Shown piece after piece: positions 8,398-16,531 of a stretch of 64,000 bases of DNA. How positions within the stretch are numbered: the first letter of the stretch is position 1; every line of letters starts with the position of its first letter. The notes under the pieces were generated by a model. That model saw only the letters and a program-made list of their open reading frames with translations, did no database searches and was not told the DNA's origin. The position numbers and the translations under genes were made by a program. This stretch comes from Exiguobacterium sp. KRL4 (GTDB taxonomy: Bacteria > Bacillota > Bacilli > Exiguobacteriales > Exiguobacteriaceae): NCBI RefSeq assembly GCF_001870785.1, contig NZ_MOLV01000027.1, forward strand, positions 1-64,000, given 5' to 3'.

Positions 8398-9180
8398 TTA
8401 AGTCGGCAAACAATTTTCGGTACTGAAACGGAGGCTCAATTCACGTAGTTTAGCGACAAGTTGTTCTTCGTACAAACCGTCTAAGGGAATCTGTTCATCC
8501 GCATAGGCAGCCAGATCGACATGACTACCGATCATGACCGAATGAACGGCACCTTTAAACATCTCGATGTCGTTGGCATCGTTCCCGAACGCGACATATC
8601 CTTCTGTTGTAATGCCCATGATGTGAAGGGCATGTCGCTTATGGATGTCTTTCGGGCTGATGTCGAGCACCTGCTCTTCACCATGCGAATGCGAAACGAC
8701 ATCAATCTCGCGTAATGCTTCCGAAAAGTCCTCCATACTCGTTGCGCTTAAAATCAAGACTTTTATAATAGTGTCATGTTCTGCAAGACTTACGTTTTTT
8801 GCGGATTGTAACGGATCTAGATTCTTGAGAATCGGATGTGACGCGGTCCCCGTATAGCTGTAGTTCCACAAACCGTCAACTAAGTAGGTGGCATCCGTCT
8901 GTTGAATCAGTTTTTGCATGTAGATGACATCGGACGGAGAAAAGGGCTTTGAATAAACGATTTCTCCACACCGAGAAACTAACGATCCGTTTCCACCAAT
9001 CAACAGGTGATGATGAAACGTTTTCGGAAGGACCGGTAACAGATCGCGAATTGGTCGTGCCGAAGCGAAGATGACACGGTGGCCCGCTTCTTCAAGCGTA
9101 TGAAGCGCCTCTGTAATGGGTTGAGACAACGGCAAACCTTGAAAACAGAGGGTCCCGTCCAAATCAAAAACAAAATTCAT
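8398..9180 (-). CDS. HAD superfamily hydrolase (Cof/IIB type)
   Basis: A 260-residue cytoplasmic phosphatase. Motif I is DLDGTL at residues 6-11, where the first Asp is the nucleophile. Motif II lies in VIFASARP. Motif IV is FGNDANDIEMF near residues 197-207. A large cap between motifs II and III identifies the Cof/IIB branch, which acts on sugar phosphates or flavin and nucleotide phosphates; the substrate cannot be told from sequence. The ribosome site GAAGGAG lies before ATG 9180. It is 19 bases downstream of the alpha/beta hydrolase on the same strand, so the two are probably co-transcribed. Confidence 0.85.
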   Translation of the reverse strand: MNFVFDLDGTLCFQGLPLSQPITEALHTLEEAGHRVIFASARPIRDLLPVLPKTFHHHLLIGGNGSLVSRCGEIVYSKPFSPSDVIYMQKLIQQTDATYLVDGLWNYSYTGTASHPILKNLDPLQSAKNVSLAEHDTIIKVLILSATSMEDFSEALREIDVVSHSHGEEQVLDISPKDIHKRHALHIMGITTEGYVAFGNDANDIEMFKGAVHSVMIGSHVDLAAYADEQIPLDGLYEEQLVAKLRELSLRFSTENCLPT

Positions 9181-9199
9181 GATGATTCTCCTTCATATT

Positions 9200-10057
9200 T
9201 TATGAGTGAAGCGATTTTGAAATCGTCCAGTTTTCCTGAATCACCTGCAGAACAAACTGCGGATCATCCCAGTGTACGATGTGGGAAGTTGACGGAGCGG
9301 ACATCACAGTTCCACCGGTTTTTTGCTGCCACAGGACAATTGCTTGTTGGCGGAACGGTTCTTCCGAGACAGGTAACGTCGCATGGAGCAACACGAGGTT
9401 GTCACCGGGGACATCGTCGAGGAAGTCGAGAATCTCGTCTTGATACATTGCCGTCAAGATGGCGCGTGCCGTTTTCGCCCGGGCATGCCAGTAGTAACGC
9501 CCGTCCTGCATCCGGACAAAATCTTTTCCGGCCAGATCAAGCAACGGCGACCGGCGCATCTTTGGTCCATAAACGGCAACGTCCCGAAATTCCTCCCACG
9601 TCGCGACGGACTCCTCAAAATCCGAATCGTAAAATGCAGATTCCTCTTCGAGTGGTGTACCCCGCAACCGTTTACTCTGATAACCACCATCAATCAAAAT
9701 CGATCCGCGAACCCGCTCCGGTTGTTCTTTTTGATAGAAAAGCGCGATGAAACTGCCCCAGGAGTGCGAGAGGAAATAAAAGTCTTCGATGTGCAACTGT
9801 TCGAACAGCTGATTCAGCCAATCGGAAAACCGGGCAAACTGATAATCCCGTTCATCCGGAAACGGTTCGGTTTTCCCGTGACCCGGTGCATCGATCGAGA
9901 CAATCCGGTAGTCATGTTTCAGAGCATCGGCCAGTTCAATAAAGCTGAGGCTGGTTCCGCCGAGACCGTGCAGGCAAAAAATCACCGGGTGATTCGGGTT
10001 GCCCCATTCTGTAATGTGTGTTGAAATTCCGACGCATGCGATACTGTAACGTTTCAT
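9200..10057 (-). CDS. Alpha/beta hydrolase
   Basis: 285 residues without a signal peptide. The oxyanion motif HGLGGTSLSF is near residues 30-39. The nucleophile elbow SHSWGSF has Ser near residue 98. An acid lies in the LLHATLPVSEEPF region, and the catalytic His is in TSHIVHWDDP near residue 260. This is a complete triad for an esterase, lipase or dehalogenase-like enzyme of unknown substrate. The ribosome site CGGAGG precedes ATG 10057. It is the first gene of a short minus-strand pair with the HAD phosphatase. Confidence 0.85.
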   Translation of the reverse strand: MKRYSIACVGISTHITEWGNPNHPVIFCLHGLGGTSLSFIELADALKHDYRIVSIDAPGHGKTEPFPDERDYQFARFSDWLNQLFEQLHIEDFYFLSHSWGSFIALFYQKEQPERVRGSILIDGGYQSKRLRGTPLEEESAFYDSDFEESVATWEEFRDVAVYGPKMRRSPLLDLAGKDFVRMQDGRYYWHARAKTARAILTAMYQDEILDFLDDVPGDNLVLLHATLPVSEEPFRQQAIVLWQQKTGGTVMSAPSTSHIVHWDDPQFVLQVIQENWTISKSLHS

Positions 10058-10169
10058 CTGTTTTCCTCCGTTTCTGAATAGGTATGTACTTACTTTTTAA
10101 CCAGTATTATACATCAATTGTTGTATACTGAAGCTAGTGAATTTAAAAGACTGACGGAGGGAATGTGGA

Positions 10170-10850
10170 ATGAAAATTACGGCAGCAACACTTTGGACGG
10201 ATCACGTAAAACCGATGCAATACTTTTATACGACGACGCTTGCCTTCAGACTCGTCGAAGAAACTGCTACTTCATTTACGATTCAGATTGGGACAAGTCA
10301 GCTTCGGTTTGAACAGGATACGACACAGCAACCGAAACAATACCACTTTGCGTTCAACGTTCCGGGGAATGCGTTTCAGCTGGCGAAGGACTGGTTGCAA
10401 CAGCAGGTGCCGTTATTGATCGAGGACGGAGCAGACGAAATCTTTTTTGAAAACATCAATGCCCATTCCGTCTACTTTTACGATCCGGACGAGAACGTCG
10501 TCGAATTGATTGCCCGGCATGACGTCAATCCGAATAAGTCGCTTGAAAGTTTTGCGGTGAGTGACATTCTGGATATCGGTGAAATGAACGTGACGACGCC
10601 GGACGTCGCCGGTGTAGGGGCAGGATTTGCTGAACTCGGTGTCTTTCACCGCTACCATCAGCCGATTAACGTGGATTTCTTAAACTTCCTCGGGGCACCG
10701 GAAGACGGCACTCATCTGTTGCTCGGGCGAGCCGGACGGACGTGGTTGTTCTCACCGAAACAGGCTGTCACAAGTCCACTCGTTCTCGAAATCGACGGCA
10801 AGCTACATGTCCGGATCGATGCAGACGGTACGTTGCATCACGAAAATTAA
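10170..10850 (+). CDS. VOC (glyoxalase-like) family protein
   Basis: 226 residues. Residues 1-115 form a recognisable VOC domain: TLWTDHVKPMQYFYTTTLAFRLVEE at the start and SVYFYDPDENVVELI at the end of the repeat. The second half (residues 120-226) is more diverged and may be a second, degenerate VOC repeat. A metal-dependent lyase, dioxygenase or binding protein are all possible, and the substrate is unknown. GGAGGG lies 10 bases before ATG 10170. The weak hairpin AAACCC/GGGTTT right after the stop may terminate it. Confidence 0.8.
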   Translation: MKITAATLWTDHVKPMQYFYTTTLAFRLVEETATSFTIQIGTSQLRFEQDTTQQPKQYHFAFNVPGNAFQLAKDWLQQQVPLLIEDGADEIFFENINAHSVYFYDPDENVVELIARHDVNPNKSLESFAVSDILDIGEMNVTTPDVAGVGAGFAELGVFHRYHQPINVDFLNFLGAPEDGTHLLLGRAGRTWLFSPKQAVTSPLVLEIDGKLHVRIDADGTLHHEN

Positions 10851-10875
10851 ACCCATGCGCAGACGGGTTTAGAGG

Positions 10876-11358
10876 TTACGCCATGAGCTGTAAAATCCCG
10901 AATGTCGTCAAGACGACATAAGAGACGGAGATGAAGATTAAAACGGGTTGAAAAAGGCTCTCTTTCGATTGGCGGGTGATGCCTTCAACGAAACTGCTGA
11001 GGAGGAAGACGAAAATCGCCAACCCGATGTACATCAAGACAATCGTCGAAACACCTTGGAGCAGACCAAATGGCACAATCGAAAAAACGGTGAAGAACAG
11101 ATAACCGAACGCCGCTAAGAGAACGAGACCAAGCAAAATGCCGAGAACCGGATGAAGTCTGTTGACGCGCGCCATCCACTTCGGGAAACGTCGGTTGAAC
11201 AGAGACCACGCGGTATGTAGCGATAAACAGACAGAGATGAACAGCATCAGAAAAAAGACGGCCTGTAAGAGCGGCGACAGCTGATCCGCCCATAACGGGA
11301 CGATTAAGAAGAGGAACGGGAAGCAGAGCATCAAGAGGTGTTTTTTCAAGTTGATCAC
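10876..11358 (-). CDS. Membrane protein of unknown function
   Basis: 160 residues with about five hydrophobic segments (near 8-24, 30-48, 68-90, 98-120 and 138-158). There is a basic loop after segment two (SLFNRRFPKWMARVNRLHP) that should face the cytoplasm. No family is recognised. The start is GTG 11358 or TTG 11349, both preceded by an AGAAAGAAG site. It converges on the VOC gene. Confidence 0.65.
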   Translation of the reverse strand: MINLKKHLLMLCFPFLFLIVPLWADQLSPLLQAVFFLMLFISVCLSLHTAWSLFNRRFPKWMARVNRLHPVLGILLGLVLLAAFGYLFFTVFSIVPFGLLQGVSTIVLMYIGLAIFVFLLSSFVEGITRQSKESLFQPVLIFISVSYVVLTTFGILQLMA

Positions 11359-11445
11359 TTCTTTCTAAATAATTAGGTAGTTTGTTAACTATATCTTCCT
11401 TGTCTGTACCGTATCATACGTCGGAACAGCAGGAAAGGAGAGCTG

Positions 11446-11817
11446 ATGACGAACTTTTGGAAAGCAAACGGCAAGTGGCGGATTGGGCGGTTCATCTTAC
11501 TTAGCATTCTTCTTGTTTTTTTGTCTTGCTTTTTGTATATCTATCATCAAACGGTGTTGCACCAACTGTATTTGGAAAAACAGCTGAAACAAGAATTTAA
11601 GTTAGAAAAAGAAGATTATCAAATTAAAGGTCAGTTTTGGAAATTCGGCTACGCATATGACATTATTTTAGATGATGAACCAAAAACGTCTTATTTGTTT
11701 AATGTGAAGAAAAAAGACGGAAAATACACAGCAGCATATTGGGGGCACGGATTTTTGGATTCATCCAATGATGGATCGCCTGAGCATCTAGAGTTCGAAC
11801 AAATGAGAAATGACTAG
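11446..11817 (+). CDS. Single-pass membrane protein, DUF3139-like
   Basis: 123 residues. One membrane segment (about residues 14-33) follows a basic N-terminus, and the rest is extracytoplasmic and charged. The pattern of a short anchor followed by a domain with YDIILDDEPKTSYLFNVKK resembles DUF3139 proteins of bacilli, which is only a loose match. The ribosome site AAAGGAG precedes ATG 11446. The codon mix is more A/T-rich than its neighbours, which might mean recent acquisition. Confidence 0.6.
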   Translation: MTNFWKANGKWRIGRFILLSILLVFLSCFLYIYHQTVLHQLYLEKQLKQEFKLEKEDYQIKGQFWKFGYAYDIILDDEPKTSYLFNVKKKDGKYTAAYWGHGFLDSSNDGSPEHLEFEQMRND

Positions 11818-11868
11818 CGGTTAATAGCGTGTTATAGCGCTAATCTATAAAAAATAGGAGGAATCAAT

Positions 11869-12432
11869 ATGTGGAAAAGTTTTACTTGGTTGAACGAACC
11901 AAAAGAATTCAGTATACAGGAACGCCTGACCTTTAAGACAGAAGGCGATACCGATTTTTGGCGAAATACATACTATCAATTTAACCGGATGACTGGTCAC
12001 GCCTTACTTCGACCGATTCCGTCAACATCGTTCTCCTGCCGGATTGAAGTGAAGTTGGATCCGCGTCAGACGTATGATCAGGCAGGAATCCTTCTTTATC
12101 TAAACGAAGATCACTGGCTAAAAGTTTCAGCAGAATTTATTCCGGAAGGGAAATCGCATCTCGGTGCCGTCGTCACGTCATTCGGGTATTCCGACTGGTC
12201 GTCGCGGGACATTGAAAATACCGTTTTTGATCATCCGTTGACGTTTGAGCTTGTCTTTAAAAACCAGGACGTAGAACTGTATTTTGTGGACGGCGAAACG
12301 AAGGAACAGTTACGGATTGCGCATCTGCACGGGGAAGGGGACTGGAAAGTCGGACCGTACGCGTGCAGCCCGAATCTTGAGGGACAAGGGTGTGAAGTGG
12401 AAATATTGTCGTTTGACTGCCAGGAAAGATAA
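11869..12432 (+). CDS. DUF1349 family protein (concanavalin-like fold)
   Basis: 187 residues. The family signature is clear: TDFWRNTYYQF, then DPRQTYDQAGILLYLNEDHWLKVSAEF near residues 64-90, and a C-terminal VGPYACSP. Members adopt a beta-sandwich resembling lectin-like domains. Some have been linked to regulation of an enolase in yeast, but bacterial roles are unclear. The ribosome site AGGAGG lies 9 bases before ATG 11869. It stands alone after a 50-base gap. Confidence 0.85.
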   Translation: MWKSFTWLNEPKEFSIQERLTFKTEGDTDFWRNTYYQFNRMTGHALLRPIPSTSFSCRIEVKLDPRQTYDQAGILLYLNEDHWLKVSAEFIPEGKSHLGAVVTSFGYSDWSSRDIENTVFDHPLTFELVFKNQDVELYFVDGETKEQLRIAHLHGEGDWKVGPYACSPNLEGQGCEVEILSFDCQER

Positions 12433-12703
12433 AATAGCGTGAGCACCTCGTCTTGTAAGAGAGTGAGAAGAATTAGGTGATTTTCACGCAATTTGTTCTG
12501 ATGTTTCAGTTCTTCATCAACGACTGGCGGTGGGAAGATACTAAATGTCAAAAGCCCAAAGCCACGCAACCGATTAAACCATGATGTCACCCCGTCGACC
12601 CATCGAATCAGATGGATTGGCGGTTTTCTATTGCTCGGATTGTAAAGGGAGCTTGACAGGTTAAATGGATTTTACCTATTATTGGAAGTGAGGAGTGATG
12701 GGA

Positions 12704-12922
12704 ATGAAGAACAGATTGAAGGCTTTGCGTGAAGCCCGTAAGTGGTCGCAAGGGGACTTAGCGAAGGCGTTAGGCGTATCAAGACAGACCATCATTTCGA
12801 TTGAAAAGGAGCGGTATAATCCGTCACTCGAACTCGCATTTTCGATTGCGGCTTTGTTTGATTATCCGATTGAAGCGATTTTTATTCCCGAATCGAAGAA
12901 AAAAGGAGACGATGTAGGATGA
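12704..12922 (+). CDS. XRE-family helix-turn-helix regulator, 72 aa
   Basis: Almost entirely a five-helix HTH domain: LREARKWSQGDLAKALGVSRQTIISIEKERYNPSLELAFSIA, ending in FDYPIEAIFI. Such short Cro-like proteins often regulate a linked membrane protein. GTG 12695 and ATG 12698 overlap the TGAGGAG site, so ATG 12704 (spacing 8) is the start. Its stop overlaps the next gene's start as ATGA, so regulator and membrane protein are made together. Confidence 0.88.
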   Translation: MKNRLKALREARKWSQGDLAKALGVSRQTIISIEKERYNPSLELAFSIAALFDYPIEAIFIPESKKKGDDVG

Positions 12923-13278
12923 GACACATGCCGATGATCAATCGGTTACTCGCCGCAGTTTTATTAATTTACGGCGGTTATCTGACGCTGTTCGATGGGG
13001 CGAGTCCGCACAGTATCGTATTTATGTTGGTCGGAATCAGTCAATTGGCGACCGATCTGATTTTCCCGGCTACTGAAACTTATGACGAACGACAAGAAGA
13101 TATCAAGCAGAAAAGTGGTCACATGTCATACCTCTTGAGTATGGTTTATGTTTTTATCATGTTGACACTCGTCCAGTGGAACGTCATCGACGAGATTATG
13201 ACAGCTTTGTTGTCTGTGCTCTTCATTCAGGTCCTGACTTTCCCAATCATGATGTTTATCTACAATCGACGCAGCTGA
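12919..13278 (+). CDS. Membrane protein coupled to the XRE regulator
   Basis: 119 residues with about four hydrophobic segments (near 8-24, 32-50, 72-90 and 95-112). A conserved-looking cytoplasmic loop ETYDERQEDIKQKSGHMSYLLSM (residues 54-76) resembles the DERxxxIxxKSG motif of DUF2178-type proteins that typically follow small XRE regulators. Function is unknown. The 4-base overlap with the regulator argues for a paired system. A terminator follows. Confidence 0.75.
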   Translation: MRHMPMINRLLAAVLLIYGGYLTLFDGASPHSIVFMLVGISQLATDLIFPATETYDERQEDIKQKSGHMSYLLSMVYVFIMLTLVQWNVIDEIMTALLSVLFIQVLTFPIMMFIYNRRS

Positions 13279-13285
13279 CGACAAA

Positions 13286-13312
13286 AAGAACAGGCACGAA
13301 TGGCCTGTTCTT
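13286..13312. terminator. Bidirectional terminator
   Basis: AAGAACAGGC pairs with GCCTGTTCTT around a short loop, with an A-run on the 5' side. It serves the convergent minus-strand operon and probably both strands. Confidence 0.75.
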
Positions 13313-13321
13313 GACGTGTGA

Positions 13322-13693
13322 TCAGTAGTATTCAGACAGTTGTTCCCGTGATTCTTCCGTTAAATAGCCAAGCGACAAAAAGTTTTTGACGAAGCGGACT
13401 GGACCATTGGAAGGAACGGACTCGATTTTTCCCGTAAACGATTCAACCTGTTCCAGGACGTCGATATCAGCGGCCTGCATCTTGACGAAATCAAAGTCGA
13501 GGACAACCGTATCCGTCTCGTCCCACGGAATGTCAGCAGCATGCTGCATCCGGTGAAACGTCTGCTTCAGGTGATCACTTGTTGGATTAAACTCGAACTG
13601 TAAGTATGGTGTCTCGGTATCTTGAACCGATATGCCGCCTCGGGCAACGATTGCCGGTAAAAAGCGACGGTGTGTAAAATGCCGAAGGATCAT
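13322..13693 (-). CDS. Hypothetical protein downstream of MarR
   Basis: 123 residues, soluble, no recognised domain. It contains TVVLDFDFVKMQAADIDVLEQVESF in the middle, rich in acids. The frame stays open to a TTG overlapping the marR stop, but AAAGGAG 8 bases before ATG 13693 decides the start. It lies in one operon with the MarR regulator, which probably controls it. I cannot name a function. Confidence 0.65.
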   Translation of the reverse strand: MILRHFTHRRFLPAIVARGGISVQDTETPYLQFEFNPTSDHLKQTFHRMQHAADIPWDETDTVVLDFDFVKMQAADIDVLEQVESFTGKIESVPSNGPVRFVKNFLSLGYLTEESREQLSEYY

Positions 13694-13713
13694 ATGAACA
13701 ACTCCTTTTATGA

Positions 13714-14139
13714 TCAAAAGTGATTACTCTGCATCTTGTGAAGCAGGCGGTCAAACGATTCGTGGTCGTCCATCGTAAAGGCTTTGAAGTACTGTTCATG
13801 GATGACTTCGACGACCGGTGCCGATTCTTGAACGATCGTCTCCCCGGACGGTGTCAAGACGAGTCGTTTTTCCCGATCGATGCGTTTACGTGTGATCAGG
13901 TGTTGCTCAAACAATTTTTTTAAGGTTTGTGAGATGGCACCGCTGGATAGCTCGAGTGTCGTTTCTAATGATTTTTGGGTTGCACTCTGTTCGCGATATA
14001 ACGTATCAAGCATATCAAATTGCGATTTTGATAAGCCCCAGTCCTTTAAGACGGCATTGACTTCTTTCATGTAACGGTGATGCAATTTTTGGATGGCCAG
14101 CCAATGACGGTAGGATGGAGTGGATAGGTGTGATGTCAT
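13714..14139 (-). CDS. MarR-family transcriptional regulator
   Basis: 141 residues. A winged-helix core is seen: FDMLDTLYREQSATQKSLETTLELSSGAISQTLKKLFEQHLITRKRIDREKRLVLTPSGETIV, with the wing arginines RKRIDREKR. It should bind DNA as a dimer and respond to a small ligand or oxidant. The open frame begins upstream at GTG 14160, but AGAGGGA before ATG 14139 gives the better start. It precedes an unknown gene by 20 bases. Confidence 0.88.
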   Translation of the reverse strand: MTSHLSTPSYRHWLAIQKLHHRYMKEVNAVLKDWGLSKSQFDMLDTLYREQSATQKSLETTLELSSGAISQTLKKLFEQHLITRKRIDREKRLVLTPSGETIVQESAPVVEVIHEQYFKAFTMDDHESFDRLLHKMQSNHF

Positions 14140-14263
14140 CAAATCCCTCTTTTCTGTCACCGTGTAAACGGTTAAGTAATGGTCCTCGAAAGTTGAAAAA
14201 TTAGTAATTCATTATACTCAAATTAACACAGAATCGATGAATCTCCTACCACTTGATACCAAC

Positions 14264-14317
14264 AAAAAAGCTTCACTCATTTGCCTGAACGTCAGGACGA
14301 ACGAGTGAAGCTTTTTT
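14264..14317. terminator. Long bidirectional terminator hairpin
   Basis: A 15-bp perfect outer stem (AAAAAAGCTTCACTC with its complement) encloses a small inner hairpin (CCTGA/TCAGG). It ends the minus-strand pair at 14316-15103 and overlaps the stop codon. Confidence 0.8.
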
Positions 14318-14537
14318 AGTCGTGGATCGATGACTCGGTTGGCGTCGCGGGATGACGTCCCCAGACGAGATAAACGACCGGTCCGAGATAGTTGACGAGA
14401 AAAATCAGGATACCCCACAACCATTTGGGTCCGCGAGTGCGTGGGCGTTTCCATAAGTCGACATAGGATGCGACCAGTAAAATGAATTCCAGTGTGTAGA
14501 CGACGGCTTTGACGTATGGTTTCTCTTTCAGGCGCAA
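14316..14537 (-). CDS. PLDc_N domain small membrane protein, 73 aa
   Basis: Two membrane segments (residues 10-28 and 38-58). The second reads KWLWGILIFLVNYLGPVVYLVWGR, the typical phospholipase-D nuclease N-terminal (PLDc_N) module, here standing alone. The open frame reaches into the preceding gene. A GGGAGG site 8 bases before TTG 14537 marks the true start, 23 bases after that gene's stop, so the two form an operon. Small free-standing PLDc_N proteins have no settled function; some are sigma-factor or antibiotic-sensing helpers. Confidence 0.75.
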   Translation of the reverse strand: MRLKEKPYVKAVVYTLEFILLVASYVDLWKRPRTRGPKWLWGILIFLVNYLGPVVYLVWGRHPATPTESSIHD

Positions 14538-14560
14538 TGGATGTACCTCCCAGTAGATGG

Positions 14561-15103
14561 TTAACTGACGAACAAACGATCGTGGTAGTTTTTCAAAATC
14601 AATTGATTTTGGTCGATCGTAAACCCGTATCGTGTAAAACACTCGGCAGCGACGCGGCCGCCGTAAGAAATGGCAGTGAAATCTCCGCTGACCCGGTAGT
14701 GGGTGTACTTCTGTTCGATGTCATGGATCAACGCTTCTAACAACAGACCACGTTCACCGAGTCCTTCTTCCCGGACATGGATATCGAGCAACGAAAACTC
14801 GGCCAGTTCGACGGAACCGAACAGGCGCGTCGATAAGTGTTGAATGGTCATGTGCGAACGTTTGGACAAGACAGTTTTTTTCGCCTGGCTGTTTTCCAGT
14901 AGCGTGACGTAATAGCCGAACAGTGGTGCCTGTAAGTTTCGTGTCACTTGAACGACTTGCTGTTGATTGTTGTAGGCAAGTCCGACGATTTGTTCGTTTG
15001 GATGATGGGGTATGTCAATCATTCGCTGTGTGCAGACCGTCTGCCAGTCCTGTTTCGGAATCCATTCCAATTCAAGCGTTCGAGGGGATTTGAAGAATTT
15101 CAC
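14561..15103 (-). CDS. Putative N-acetyltransferase-like protein
   Basis: 180 residues. A segment ELAEFSLLDIHVREEGLGERGLLLEALI (near 100-127) resembles the beta4-alpha3 acetyl-CoA binding region of GNAT enzymes (RxxGxG/A). The C-terminal RVAAECFTRYGFTIDQNQLIL fits the last GNAT strands. The overall similarity is weak, so the assignment is tentative. It is upstream of, and in operon with, the PLDc_N protein. Confidence 0.5.
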   Translation of the reverse strand: MKFFKSPRTLELEWIPKQDWQTVCTQRMIDIPHHPNEQIVGLAYNNQQQVVQVTRNLQAPLFGYYVTLLENSQAKKTVLSKRSHMTIQHLSTRLFGSVELAEFSLLDIHVREEGLGERGLLLEALIHDIEQKYTHYRVSGDFTAISYGGRVAAECFTRYGFTIDQNQLILKNYHDRLFVS

Positions 15104-15322
15104 GTGGTAGGTAATGCCTCCTTTAGTGTAGTCGATGGTTTAAATATACACTTTTTTACAATTGGAGAAAGGACAGAAACGTTACTGTTTTGTGACAATC
15201 GTGCAAAAAAGGGACGAATAAGGGAAGAGATGGAAGCCGGAGGGAAGTTACATCGCTAGACTGAGGAGGGAAACGAAACAAAAGACGTATAGTGAGAGGA
15301 GTAAAAAAAGGAGTCGTACATA

Positions 15323-15894
15323 ATGAAAAAGAAAACCATCTTCTTCGGGAGTATGTTGGTACTTGGACTGACAGTGGCGTGGTGGTCACGCGGGGGAGCA
15401 GAACCGGTCTTTAAGAAATCGTATCCGGTCCAAGCGACCAGTAAACACTATGAAGGGAATGTTGTGTCGCCAAAAACAAGCGACGAACAACAACAGGTAG
15501 GCGAAGCGAGCGGTGTCGCGGTTGGTCCGAGCGACGATATCTATTACCTGCACCGGGTGAACGGCACGTATGGCAGTGAGACGATGATCAAAGAACCGAC
15601 CATCAAAGTCCCCGCACAGGTTGGATGTCGATGACGCCAACAATATCTGAGGTGACTGACATCAGTTTGAATCAAATTTTTCAGCTGAATCCAGAAGGCG
15701 ACATTAAAGCGGTTTATGGACAAGCGTATCCGTTCGGGACGGAAGTGGGTCTTCGGGTTCGTAACAAACTGCCGAACTTCCCGGTCCGGTTGAACGATTA
15801 TCTGTTTGCCCGCCGAACTGTTGAACCAACGCTTTCAACAGTTCACAGCCACGTCTTCTCGCGCAATGAATCTGGAGTGGTCGAGAGGAACTGA
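15323..15894 (+). pseudogene. Decayed secreted NHL/beta-propeller protein
   Basis: Frame one (15323-15634) begins with a signal-anchor (residues 5-22) and a blade-like stretch ASGVAVGPSDDIYYLHR, then dies. A short piece PHRLDVDDANNI follows in a second frame near 15614-15650. One extra A near 15652 breaks NNI-WVTDISLNQ. The third frame carries VTDISLNQIFQLNPEGDIKAVYG... to LNDYLFAR near 15810 before similarity is lost. Three lesions at least: a deletion after TIKV, a 1-base insertion, and a lost C-terminal half. The blades resemble peptidyl-alpha-hydroxyglycine lyase-like NHL proteins. The original AAAAGGAG site and start are intact. Confidence 0.8.
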
Positions 15895-15909
15895 AACAAG
15901 TGGTACACC

Positions 15910-16407
15910 TTAAGGTAATTGGTGTTCCAGCTCCTGTTTTTGACGGAAGTGATGCCGCGTATGCATACCGACTAAACGATACCATTCATGGGCGTTCAGC
16001 CAACCGAAACCGCCGTGTTCCGTTTTCGATGTCGGATCGATCTGATCAAGCCGTGATGACCAGTCTTCCATCCGTTCGACCAGTTGAAGGAGACGGTGTT
16101 TTAACTGATCGGCACTGTCGGTATTGTTCGGCGGTGCATTCATCTCATCCGGGAGCCTGATTTTGACGGGTGGAAAGGCAGCTTGTCGGAACAGCTCTTC
16201 GCCATACGGCGTTTTTCCGGCAGCTGAACGAGTGGTGAGTGAAGCACATGCTTCGATTTCATCCAGATATTCGTGGGCGACGAGCAACACGTGGTCATAC
16301 ATTTGACCAAGCGACCAGACACCCGGTCGTGAGATGTAGTGCAGTTCGTCTTCCGAATACCGATCGAGTTCTTGATGCAGGTGGAACAGGCATTCGATTT
16401 CTGTCAT
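15910..16407 (-). CDS. DinB-family putative metalloenzyme
   Basis: 165 residues, four-helix bundle of the DinB/YfiT type. The metal-binding pattern is visible: His near 38-39 in GQMYDHVLLVAHEYL and HTRHHFRQKQEL near residues 149-160. The N-terminal SRPGVWSLGQMYDHV is diagnostic. Members include thiol-dependent transferases (bacillithiol S-transferases) and stress-induced proteins. The ribosome site AAAGGAGGG lies just before ATG 16407. It is transcribed toward the pseudogene at 15323-15894. Confidence 0.85.
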   Translation of the reverse strand: MTEIECLFHLHQELDRYSEDELHYISRPGVWSLGQMYDHVLLVAHEYLDEIEACASLTTRSAAGKTPYGEELFRQAAFPPVKIRLPDEMNAPPNNTDSADQLKHRLLQLVERMEDWSSRLDQIDPTSKTEHGGFGWLNAHEWYRLVGMHTRHHFRQKQELEHQLP

Positions 16408-16484
16408 GGGAAGCCCTCCTTTGGCTGGAAATTAGCAGGTTTCTTGACTATATCCTGACTGACAACGGTCTAAACGAAAAAACA

Positions 16485-16521
16485 CTAGGGGCAACAAGGA
16501 GAAAATCCTCGTTGCCCCTAG
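16485..16521 (-). terminator. Terminator of the MFS gene
   Basis: A 16-bp stem with one mismatch (CTAGGGGCAAC... with ...GTTGCCCCTAG). On the minus strand it is followed by TGTTTTTTC. Confidence 0.8.
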
Positions 16522-16531
16522 CGTTGTAGGG

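Noticed and set aside
12433..12600. A minus-strand frame reading TSWFNRLRGFGLLTFSIFPPP that looked like a cold-shock remnant.
   Set aside because: It lacks the RNP motifs and a ribosome site and runs into the DUF1349 gene. It is probably chance.
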